NCBI RefSeq assembly: GCF_029213205.1
Contig: NZ_JARGNH010000010.1
Coordinates: 58,118-122,117, forward strand
DNA length: 64,000 nt
From: Pseudooceanicola sp.
GTDB taxonomy: Bacteria > Pseudomonadota > Alphaproteobacteria > Rhodobacterales > Rhodobacteraceae
Reading direction: 5' to 3'
Shown here in pieces: positions 18,101 through 30,100 of this stretch. The translations under genes and the position numbers were made by a program. Under the pieces are notes generated by a model that saw only the letters and a list, made by a program, of their open reading frames with translations, was not told where the DNA came from and did not search any database. The number at the start of each line of letters is the position of its first letter. Within the stretch, counting starts at the first letter, position 1.

Positions 18101-21100
18101 GCTGGTCAGGCCCTCGGTCAGCTCGATACCGCCCCCCGGCAAGGCCGCGACCCGGCCCAGCACATTCCAGCCGGTGTCCAGCAACGGCACCGATCCGACC
18201 GGCGGCGCCATCAGGTAGTCGCGGCCAGTGCCTTCGGTGAGGTTCAGAACCCCGCCTTCCCGCGCGATGCGCAGCATGTTCAGCACCGACAGAATGCCCG
18301 CATCCTGACCGGCATCCGGTGAATCCGAGGCGTAGCGGATCACGTCCTCCTGCGCCGTCGACAGCGTGAAATCGTTGCGCAGCCCCATCAGGCCCGCACC
18401 CGCCAGCGGCGCGCCATTGGTGAAATCATAGAGATCCGGCAGGCCCAGCGTATGCGCAATCTCATGCGCATAGGTCCAGGCGACGGTTTCGGCAAAGGCG
18501 GTGACCGGGTCAAAGCCGTCGATCTTGGCCGGCGCCCGCAGCGCGTCGAACAGCGCGCCAATGTCGATCACCACGCGATCCTCAAGGTGATCGGCGTTGA
18601 ACAGCGCGTCGAGCCGGAATTTCTGCTGCGCCTCGGTCAGCAGATCGTCAACATCGTCGCGCAGCAGCTTGTCCAGGTCGAAGGCGGGGCCGGGATTGAC
18701 CGGGGTGAAATCGAAACTGCCAAAACCAAGCCGGGTGGCCGCGTCGATCTCGGCAATCTCGTCGACGATCTCTTTCAGTGGCTCTTCGGTGTCGTCCTTG
18801 GCCTCTTCGACCTTCTGCCTGGTGGCCTCGGCCTCGGTCTTGGCGGCCTCGACCTTTTCGTCCAATCGCGCGCGCAAGGCGGCGGCACCGGCGGCATCCG
18901 CCGGGTCAAGCGCGTCGATCTGGTCGATCAGCGCCCGCACCCCGTCGAGCGCGGCGCTCATCAGCTCGCTCTGCCCGGCCAGCGCCGACAGGGTGCTGTC
19001 GATCATCACATCCAATGCGTCCAGGGCGCCACCGGCCCCGGCGCCTGCCAGGTCGGCGGCCTTGCCGGCACCTCTCAACTGCGCTTCAGTCAGGCCCAGT
19101 TCGGCATCGGTGCGCCCCCAGGCGGCGTCGACGTCGATCAGCTTGCCCGACAAGGTCCGCCGTTTGCTCGGGTCGGGCGGCGTGCCATTGGCGATCTGGT
19201 CGAGGATCGAGCTGCCGTCCTCCTGAATGCCCGACAGGAGATCGCGCATCCGACCCAGCGCGTCGTTGTTGCCCTCGAACAGCTTGCCGATGTTGGCGGT
19301 CAGATTCGACAGCGGCGTCTCGTCCTGCGGCTTGGCCCCGGGGAAGAGATCCTTGACCAACCGGCCAAGCACACCGTCAAGCCCGCCGCCCGATGTTTCG
19401 GGCTGACCCACGGCGGCTTCGGCCTCGGCGAACCAGGCCTTGCCAGAGGCCCCGGCCTCTTTCATCTCGCGCAGGGTCTCCATGATCCCGGGCGGCAGAG
19501 CGCTGTCCGGCGCGCTGCCTTTCAGCGCCTCGACCAGGCCGGAGGTGCCCTCCAGCATCTTGCTGAAGCTGCCGCGAATTTCATCCAGCGGCAGGGCAAA
19601 GGGGTTATTCGCATCGCGCGCGCCGGTCTCCGACCCCTCAAACAGATCTCTGACCTGATCGAGCAGACGCCCGGAACCGCCCAGCAAGCCACCGCCGCCA
19701 CCGGTCCGCGGCGCGGTTGGCGACTCGTCGGATTTCAGCGCGTTGAGGATGGTCGTCATCCCGGTTTTCGACAGCAGGCCGCCGCTGGCCCCTTCGGTCA
19801 TCAGCGCGCTCTGACCGGCGTTTTCAAGCAGCGCCTTGGCCATTGCCCCCAGATCGCCGATGGCCTTGCCAATACCGCCGACCCCGCCAGCGGCATTCAT
19901 CTGCACAGTGCCGGTTTCTGCCGATTCACCCAGCGCCGCGATCATCGGGTCGAAGCTGCCTTTCAGCCCCTGCATCGATTCCGAGATCCCCGACAAGATG
20001 CCGCCAATGCTGTCGGGATTGCCCACGTCCTGCAGCTGGTCCTGCAGCGTCGTGCCGGTCAGGCCGGCCAGGGAGTCGAGCAGTTTTGTCACCCCGCCCA
20101 GCATCCCACCGCCACGGGTGCGGACCTCTTGCAACTGGCCGGTGCTTTCGCCCTGCACCCGGTTAAACACCGCCTTGATCGCGGCGGCGGTTTCCGGGTC
20201 GGCGGTCACGCTGGCAACACCCTGCATCAGCTTGTGCGTCACTTCAGAGGCCGCCAGATCGGCACCGGCCCCGTCGACCTCGAAGATCAGCGCATTGCCT
20301 TTGGTCATCGCCCGGGCGCCGACCGCCTGCAATGCGGCGCTGCTCTGAGTGGTGGCGCCCAGCATGCCGAGCGAAGCGGTATCAAACTCACCGAACCCGG
20401 ATTCGAGTTGCCCCAGCAGCGTGTCGAATTCCGCCAGCCCCGCGCCGGTCGCACCGGTCATGTTGCCAGACAGTCCGGCCAGCAGATCGTCCAGATTGGC
20501 AAAGGCCCCCTGGGTTTGCCCCAGCACGCCCTTGAGACTGCTCAGGATCCCGGTGTTCTCTTGCTGAACCGTGCCCCAGGCGCTGTGCAGCGCATCCCCC
20601 GCCGGGCTGCCGCCCAGAGTATTGGCGAGGTTGTCGAGGATGCCACCAATCGAGCTGCCGCCGCTCGGTTGTTTCAGCCCGGCCATGATGCTGGCCAGCC
20701 CGCTGTTGACCGTGTCGCTGAACCCGGTTCGCGCCTCAAAGCTGCTGCCAGAGCCAAAGCCGGATTTGCGCAGCGTATTGGTCAGATTGCCGCCAAGGGT
20801 CTGCAATTGCTCCGACAGATCGCGGAACAGGTTCACCGCCTGGATCGTGTCCGGGGTGTCGGCCATGGCCTCGGCCTCAGCCAGCAGCGCGACCTGACGA
20901 TCCAGCAGATCGGTCAGGGTCGGTTCCAGCAGCGCGCCCTTGGCGTCGATCTGGCCAAAGGCCTCCTGGACCTTGGCGCCCAGCCGCCCGAAGGCCGGCG
21001 TATCGCCGCCGATTGCATCGACCATATCGGTGAAGTCATCCGCTTCCGGGACAAAGTCATCGCGGGCCGCGCGGGCCTTGGATACGGCGGAATCCGCGGA

Positions 21101-24100
21101 TGCGGCAAAATCCCCGGCCAGCGCCCCGAGGGTGGCAAGATCGTCCTCGCCCCCGACAAAGAGACCGGCGAGCAGGTCGGCGGCCTGGTCGAAATCCTTT
21201 TTCGGATCGGCGACCCGCTTGGCCTCGGCCTCGACCGCTTCGTTCAATGTATCGTTGACTTCGGCGGCCGCCTTTTCGGTGTCCGAAGGCGCCACCGGCA
21301 GGCTGGCGCCAAGGCCGCTGCCCGAGGTGAAGCTGTAGCTGAGATCGCCCTCGGCGCCGCGCAGGATGGTATAGCCCTTGGCTCCCGCCGCCGCGACCAG
21401 CGCCATCACCTGGGCCTCGATCTCGGCCGCCACGCGATCCCAATCCGCCTCGGCCAGGGTGTCGAACAGCGCGGCAAAGCTGTCGGCCTCGGGGATCTCG
21501 TCGGCAGTGTCGCGCTCTTGCAGCGCGGCGATCCGGGCCCGCACCGCGAGGCGCAGCGCGTCGATATCGAGGTTGATCACCTGCGGTGCGGTGCCACGGC
21601 CGGCAAGCTGGAAATCGCCCAGTTCGGTGCCCTGCCAGGTCAGCCGCAGGGTGGCCTCATCCTCAAGGATCGGCTGCGCCCCACCCGCTGTTGCCAGCAC
21701 CCCATGCGGCGCAAAACCAAGGGTGATGCGCCCGACCGTGCCGGTGTCGACCAGCATCCAGTCATCGCGCCGCTCGTCGGTGATGCTGGCCTCAAGCCCG
21801 GCATTATCGGCCAGAACCCCGCGCACCGGGATCACGATCTGGCGCTCGGTCCGGTCCGTGGTATCGGCAAAGCCGAAGCTGCCGTCATTGGCCAGGTCAT
21901 CGCCCCCGTCCAGCATATAGAACAGGTTGGCGCGTTGCAGCCCGGTCTGCGGCGAACCCGGGATGACATAGCTGATCGTTGCCTGCGCGGTCAGCAGTGC
22001 CAGCCCGTCCACCCCCAGCAATTCCTCCAGCCGGTCGCGGTTGACCGAGGCGGCCAGCGACAGCGCTGCTTTCTTGCCCGGTTCCAGCGACGTCGTCAGG
22101 GTCAGCGGCGCCGCGCCCGAGCGCATGTCGAGCACGCCGGAAACCGCTTCCGCGCCTGAGAACCACACCCCTTCGGCCACGTTCAGCGTCAGGAAATCAT
22201 TCTGCGGGATACGCAGGGTCACGTCGATGGCGCGGTCGTTGTTGTTCTGGATCGTCAGCTCGTGGCGATCAATGCCGGTGCCGCTGGCCTCGGCCTTCAG
22301 GAAGGTGTCGATGCCATCGGCATTCTCGAACTCCTGGCCGCTGTCATGGAACAGGATGTTCAGATCCTGCGCGTCGCCCTGGCTGTCGGTCATCGCCACC
22401 CGGCCGTCAAAGCTGATATTGTCCAGCTCGACCCGGTAGGGGCTGCGATCAACCCCGGATGCGGTGCCGTTGACGATGACGATCCGGCCGACTTCGCCCA
22501 CCACCTCGGCGGGCAATTTGAACATCACCCGCTTGGTTTCGTATTCGGTGGCATAGCCGCGCAGCACCGCGCCCGCGTTTTCGGGCGTCAGGCGATACAG
22601 CACGTCGTCAACCTCGACCGACACTTCCAATTCGTTGCCAATGACGGTGCCGGGCGACGGCGGGATGAAGGGCGGCAGCCAGGTGATGTCGATCCCGAGC
22701 AGATCCTTGTCTTTCGGGAATTTCAGCGTGTTGTGGACCAGCGACCGACCTTCCTGCAGCTCAAAGCTGTAGGTCATCAGCTCGGCCTGGATGTATTTCA
22801 TGATCGCTGGCAGGCGCTTGACCAACTCGTCGACCAGGAATTTCTTGGTCGCGTCCTTGACCGATGGCCCGGCCCGGGTCTCGGCGGTCTCGTCGCCCAG
22901 CCATTTCTTCAGCGCCGCTTCCTTGGCCAGCCGCTCACGCGCTTCGGCGGCGTTGTTCAGCTCGGTGCCGATGGCGCCGAACCCGGTCGCGGCGACCGGG
23001 CCTTTCAGGCTCAGCCTGGCGGTGTTGTTGGCGAGGTCGGACAGCGCCATTTCCTTGAGCACGTCAATGGCGCCGCCGCCAAAGGCGAGGTCAAACAGCT
23101 TGGTCCCCGACTTGGTGACGAAATTGCTCAGCAGGCCCGGCAGATCGCTGATCTTGGCCTTGGAGATCGCGTCGATGAGTGCGACGCCTTCGTCAAAGGC
23201 AAAGGCCTCGTTCATCAGGAAGTTGACGGCCTCCTGCAACTTCAGCGCGCTGGTGCCGGCGACGGCGGCCGGATCGGCCTTGGCGAGAGCCGCGAATTTC
23301 GCCTCGATCTTGTCCTCTGACAGGCTCGGCTTCAGCGAATTCAGACCCGGGAACGGGATCGACGCCGCCAGCGTCGCCGCGTCGAACCCGTCATAATCCG
23401 GGTTCGGGTTGTCCTCGGAGGCGACGCCGCCACCATGGAACGACCAGCCGGCAATCTCATAGGCGCTGCGCCCCGGCACCGGCACCCGGCCATAGAACGG
23501 GCGATAGGTGCTTTCGAAATCGCCGTTAAAGACATCCTCGATCACCTCGAGCTGGCCGCCCTGGGTGGTGTTGTCAAAGGTTTCGGGGTCGTATTTCGAC
23601 CGGTCCACGGTGGGGATGTACTTGCGCAGCCCTTCGCCGCCGCCCAGCGAGGAATAGAACCAGCCGGTGCCGACGCCTTCCCAGGCCCGTTGATCCAGCG
23701 CCGCCTTGGTATCGGTGCGGGTGTCGCTGCCCTCGAATTCGCGGGCGATGTACCAGCTTTTCAGGTTCTTGTCGTAGCCCGCGGCGGCCTTGGCGATGTC
23801 CTCGGGCACCGGCGCGGTCTTGTCGTTGTAATAGCGGGCCAGCTTGCCGAATTCCCACAGGCTGGTGTCGGGCGGAAAGGCGGTCTTGGTCTCGATGAAC
23901 CGGTCCGAGGCCTGCCGCCAGATGTTGTCAGGCGCGTCGCCGACGCCGTTGTATTCCTCGGCCCCCAGATCGGCGGTGCCCAGATACCAGCCGACCGCGC
24001 GGGCGTTGACAGTGCCGACGCCGAAGCCCAGCTGGGTCTTGTTCAGCAGCCCGAACGAGAAATCGGGAACCGCGTCATCCTCGAAAAAGCCGGGCAGCCC

Positions 24101-27100
24101 GGTCAGGTTCATGTTCACATCGGCGGTGTCCAGCGGCAGACCGCGCCAGCTGAACGACACCGCGCGGGTCGGATCGACCGCCTGCTGGTAATAATTGTCG
24201 GCGAAATCGACGCCCTTCCAGTTGATCACCTTGGGATCCTGGAAGTTGCTGAAATCCAGCGTATCAAAGCCGAGCCGGGTCACCGTGGTCTTGGCCGCGG
24301 CGACCTTTTCCGAAAACTCCTTGGCCGTCTTGGCATAGCGGAAGGCCGCCAGCGACGCCGGCACCGTCACCGGGGCCAGGGTGCCGAAGGATTGAACCGA
24401 ACCATAGGCCTGCACCAGCCCGTAGGTGAAAAAGCCGACGGCGACGAGCTTGCTCATATCCTCGATCGCACCCAGGAAATCGGCAATCGGCACTTTCATC
24501 TGCGGCTGCACGCTGCCCGGATCAATCGTGGTCACATGGATCTTGCCCAGCGCCTCGGCCCCCTCATTGACCAGCAGGCGCTGCACGATCTCGGAATTGA
24601 CCACCGCGCCCCGATCCTGACCGATGAAATGCAGCGGCGATCCCAGCATGCCGGTCAGGTGGTGCAATTCCAGATCGATCAGATCGGCATAGAAACTGTC
24701 GCCCGCCGCCTCGGCAAAACCGGTGTCATTGACCGAGGTCGCCTCGGTCCAGTCGGTGATCAGGACCAGCGAATCCGCCGTTTTCGGATCGCCGCTCAAG
24801 GTGATCCAATTGCCCAAACGTCGCCCGCCGTCCGATCCGGTGCCCGGATCGTGCAGCATCACCGCAGCGTTGGAGGCATCGGCGATGGCGCGGGCCAGGT
24901 CGAACATCGTGGTCTCGCTGACATCCGGCCCCAGCAGCGGCGCGCTGAAGCCATGGGTCAGCACGGTCACACCGGCATATCTCTCGTCCAGGGCGGGCTT
25001 GTCCGGGGCGATCACCAGGCTCGCCTCCAGGGTGGCGGCGCGCGGATGGTTGTTGGACCCCTGCAGCACGGTTTCGACGCCCCAGTAATATTGCTGGCCC
25101 CGGGTCAGCACGGTGCCTTCGGGCAGGGTGATCGCGAAATTGCCATCGGGGAATTCGGCCCGGATCCGCTCCAGCGAAATCCGCTCGGTGTAGATGCGGT
25201 TGCGGTTGCCCTCGACCGGGAGCAGCTCGCGGATGCCGGTGCCCTCAAGGCTGCCACCAACCCCGAGACTGTCGGCCAGCGCCGACACCCCCGCGCCATC
25301 CGCATAGCCCAGCGCCTCGAGCGCGGCGACATCCGTGGCGCTGGTGTCCCCGACATACAGCCCCTCACGCGGCGATGCGACGGCAAGGGTAAACACCACC
25401 TCGGTGACCTCATCGAGATTGTCGATATTGAAATGGAAGGTCGGCTGCGGGTTGGCCTTGGCGGTATAGCTTGGCAGGGTGATCAACCCCTTGCCTGCGG
25501 TCACGTCCAGCGGACCATCGAACCCTTCGGGGCTGAGGTCGATCGGCGAACGGCCTTCGGCCACCGCCCGGGTGATGCCGCCGGTATAGATCGGCGCATA
25601 ACCGGCAAAGGCCCCCCCGGCACCGCGGATCTGTTCGCCATTGCCGTCACCGAACAGGCCAAAGGCAGCGCGGGAGTCGATATCGCGGTTGAACAGGGTG
25701 CGGATCACCCCGTCCTCGACCAACTGACCGCCATCAGAGCTACGCAGGTCGTCAATCGGGTGATCGACGAACAGCGCGGGATCCTCGGCATTGTCGAGCA
25801 ATTCGTCGATGGCGTCGATGTTATAAACCAGCACCGTGCCCAGCCGACCGCCCGACATGAACAGGTATTTGCCATCCGACGACAGGCCGATGTCGGTGCC
25901 CCAGCTTTTCGGAATGCCACGGGTGGCCGCGACGACGCGCGGGGTCTTGCCGGTGCTGCTGCCCAGCAGATCCTTGAACACCGCGATATTGGTCCCGGCC
26001 TGGTTGTTGCGATAGCGCTCGACCTCGGAATTGTCGGTCAGGTTCGGGTTGCGTTCGACAAAGCGTTCGTCAAAGCGACGCTGGCCCAGGACAAAGGCGG
26101 TCTTGCCATCGGCGGAAAACACGATGTCGGTGGGGTCGGCGATGTCGAAGGGATCGCTGCCGCTGTCATGGTCGCTGCCCAGCGGGAAGTTGAAGGGCAC
26201 ATTGTCTTCGACCGTCCAGATGCCCGCACCGCCCAGATCGCCCACGGCGCTCATGCTCAGGACAACGACACTGCCGTTATAGGCGCCAGAGCCGGTGGTC
26301 TCGCCGGTCTGACGGCCACCATCCAGGACGATGATCTTGAACCGGTTATCCTCAATCGCGACGCGCGTCTGCACCCCGGTCGGGTTGCGCAGGAAGGTGC
26401 CGTTTGTGGCGCCGCGCTCGCCAAAGGCGAACAGGGCCTCGACCGGCTCGTTCTCGTCCATCAGCTTGGCGAGGTCATAGATCGCGATGCGCCCGTTGCC
26501 GGGCTGATAGGCATTGCCGTTCGCGTCCGGCGTTGACCCGGCCGAGCGGTCGGATTGGGTGACCACCAGCTGTTTGAAATCCGGGGTTAGCGTGGCGCCG
26601 GTCACCGGCCAGTCCTTGTCCAGCGTGCGGGTCAGCACCACCTTGTGATAGGTCGCGGGATCGTCCGGATCTATGCCGATGAAATAGATCACCGGCTGGG
26701 CGGTGTCGGTGGCGATCAGGAAATCGTTGTTGCGATCAAGGAACAGCTCGCCGATCCGCGCATCCGACATTTCGATGAAATTGGTGTGGGCCTCGTCCTC
26801 CGGCTTCACGTCGATCTGGCGGTAGAGCACGGTATCGACCACGGCGATCCCGCCAGCGCCGGTCAGCCCGACATAGGCACGGGTCGAATCGTTGTTCAGC
26901 ACCACCTTGTCGGGGCGGGCGCTGCCCTTTTCGGCGATCGGCTCGCCGTTCCCGTCAAGATAGCCGATCGGAATCCGCCCGATCATCACCGGCCGGGCGG
27001 TCGCATCGCCTGCCAAGGGCGGCTCGAACGGGCGTTCGCGCACCACGACGAGCTGATCCAGCACCTCGCCGGTGGCGGCGATGTCCACCCCGTCGGGCTG

Positions 27101-30100
27101 ACGCACGCCCCGTTCGACACTGATGAAGGTGTCCTCGGCCCGGCCCCGGATCTGCACCCGATCCGAGAATTCCCAAGTGACATCGCGATAGCCGCCGCTG
27201 GTGGGATCACTGGTGGCGTATTTGGTCGGGCTCGGTTTGAAACCATAGGTTTGAAAGGCGGAATCCGGGCGCACCACGATGGCGTCGCGCACCCCGATAT
27301 CATTCGGCGGGCGCACGGTCAGCACATCGTCGCCGCCGTCGCTCCGGTAATCAGCCAGCACCGCGATGCCGTTCTGCTTGCTGGCGCGCAGGACGGTATC
27401 GGCCGGGGCCGCTCCGACTTCCAGCATGGCCTGCTGCAATTCCTCGCGGTCGAATTCACCGAACACCACCCAGCTGGGCAGCGGGTTTGTCGACCCGCTG
27501 GGCGCCACCAGCCGCTTGCCCCGGATCTCAAGCCTTGGATCGACCACCGCTGAATTGCCGTTCACCGATTCCAGCAGCGTATTGGTCGAGGTGATCAGCG
27601 GCGCGGTGCCAGCGATGGCTTCGGCGGCGGCGCTGCCGACCAGCGACACCACGACATCGCCGATCCCGGCGATCAGCTCGATCGCCTTGCTGGTGATGTA
27701 TTCGAAATTGTCGGCGTTGAAGATCGTGGTGATGATATTGCTGACCCGGTTCGGCAGGGTCAGCGTCATTTTCCCGCCAGCGCTGAGCGCGCCCATAAAG
27801 GCACCGCCCGCCGTCCCGGCGACAAAGCCGCCGGTCTGCACCGCATCGGTGGCATTCTTGGCCTTGATATCGACCTCGACCTGTCTGACCTGGGTCAGCG
27901 CCGAATCCGCAGCCGCCAGGACAAATTCGCCCGCCGCCTGCACCCCGTCCCAGGGCGGCGAGGTGGTGCGCGCCATGCCATCGCTGCCGACGAGGCCGCT
28001 TTCGACCTCCTGATAGCCGCGGACCAGCCCGGTTTCGGTGACGAAATCGGTGATCCGGTAAAAGATGATCCGGGATCCGACCGGCGCATCGGTCGGAATC
28101 GCAAGCTGCGCCGGAATCCGCATCGGCGCATCGCCGGTATCAAGCCGGAAGGCCCCGGCAAAGGTCAGCCCGACACCGGTTGGCAGCGGTGGCACATCGA
28201 GATCGGCCTGGTTCAGCGTCTCGATGCTGACCGCGACATCGCGCGGCAGGGCGTCCTCGGCAATCGCAACCTGATAGCCATCGGCATTCTGCACGATGCC
28301 GCCGGCGCGCCCGACCGGCACCGCTTCGCCGACCACCGGCGCCTGCACCCGAACCGGCACCAGCAATTCGGTGGCACGATAGATGACCTGCACCAGGGTC
28401 TCGCCCACCGTCTTGCCGATGATCCGGCCATCCGCCGTTACTTCGACAATATCGCCGTTGACGACGTATTTGCGCACCTCGTCATTGCGGGTCGCGATCA
28501 CGTTTTCATCGAAGGGATCGAACAGCAGCAATTGCCGCTCGGCCCCCGGGGTGACGATCACCGCATCCGGATAAACATCGGCGCCATAGGTGATCAGCGC
28601 CTCGTCATATTCGCTGAGTTGGCCAACCCGCACCACCGTCGCCGCCGTCGCCGCGCCGCGCGTCGCGGTGAGCAGGCTGAACCCGTCGCCAAGCGCCTCA
28701 AGCTGCCCGGCCCGGATCCGCGCCACCGCCGGATCGGCGAAATTCACCGTGACATAGCCCTCGGGCAATTGCGCGCTGCCACCATCGGCAAACTGACCGG
28801 TGATGGCAAAATCGACACGCTGACCATCGGCGAGATAGGGCGCGCGGGTGGCGAAATCGATGCTGGTCAGTGCCGCGCCGGAAATGTCGATGGCCAGGCT
28901 GGTGGCCGCCGATTGGCGATAGCCATCGCTGGCGCGGAGGATCACCCGGCCCGGCGCGCTGCGTCCGGCCTCGGGGGTAAAGCGGATCGCCCGCCCGTCC
29001 GGCGTCAGGGACGCGGTGCCGCCGACCGCGCCAATCAGCTCATAGAAAATCGGATCGCCCTCGGGGTCGCTGGTCATGCTGGCCAGCGGGATTTCGATGG
29101 CGAGATCGGTATAGGTCTTTTGCGTTTCGGGGGTGATGACCGGCGCGGCATTCGCCAGCAGGCCAAAGTTTTGCATCAACAGCCCGCGATCCGCCGCAGT
29201 CGCCAGGCCGTCGCCATTCAGGTCCACCGGCGTGGTTTCCAGCGCGCCCAGATCGGTGCCGTTCACGCTGCCGTCGCCGTTCAGATCGCCCGCCGCGCCG
29301 AGGCTGATCCGATAGGCCCCCGCCGCCGCGCCGGTCAGCTGCAGGCTGAACAGGCCCGCGGTTTCGATGGCAAAGATCGCGGTGCTCACCCCGCCCGCGC
29401 GCTGCAGCGTCAGCGGCGTCATCCCGCTCAGCGTCAGGGCCGTGGGCGCAGGCCCCTCAACCGCGACCCGCAGCAGGATCCGCCCGCCCGCCGAGGCGAG
29501 CTCGGTGTCGCGGATCGCCAGGGTGCTGCCGTCCACCGCACCCGCGCTCAGCGTGACATTGCGCGGCTGCGCCTCGGCCAGGGTCCCGAAATGATGCTGC
29601 GCGGCGCTGCTGGTGACCGACCCATCTGCGGCATAGCGATACTGCGCCCCGCTCGGCCCGGTCGCGGCGATCAGCCGCCCGCCTTCGCCGGTTTCATAGC
29701 CATAGAGCATCGGCGCCGCGCCACCGCCGGCAAAGCTGAGCCGGCCCGCGTCGTCGTAAAGATAAATGCGCCGCCCGCCATCGGGCAGTTGCAGCCCGGC
29801 AATCCCGCCCAGCGGGTTGGTGACGATCTGCACCGCGCTGCCATCCGGGGCGATGATGCCGCTGTCAGCAACGATCAGCCGGGTGCCGTCCTTGGTGATC
29901 GCCTTGACCGCGCCGGACCCGTCCGCGTGCCACATGGTGCCATCCGGGCTGGTCAGGGTCAAAACCTCGCCGCCGCGCCCGAACGGGCTGTAGGGCAACC
30001 CGCTGACCACCGAATAGAGCCCGCCCTCGGCCTCGGTCAGCAGCGGGCCGTTGTGGGTCAGCGTATAGCCCGGGGTTTCCGAGACAAAGCGCAGGATCGC

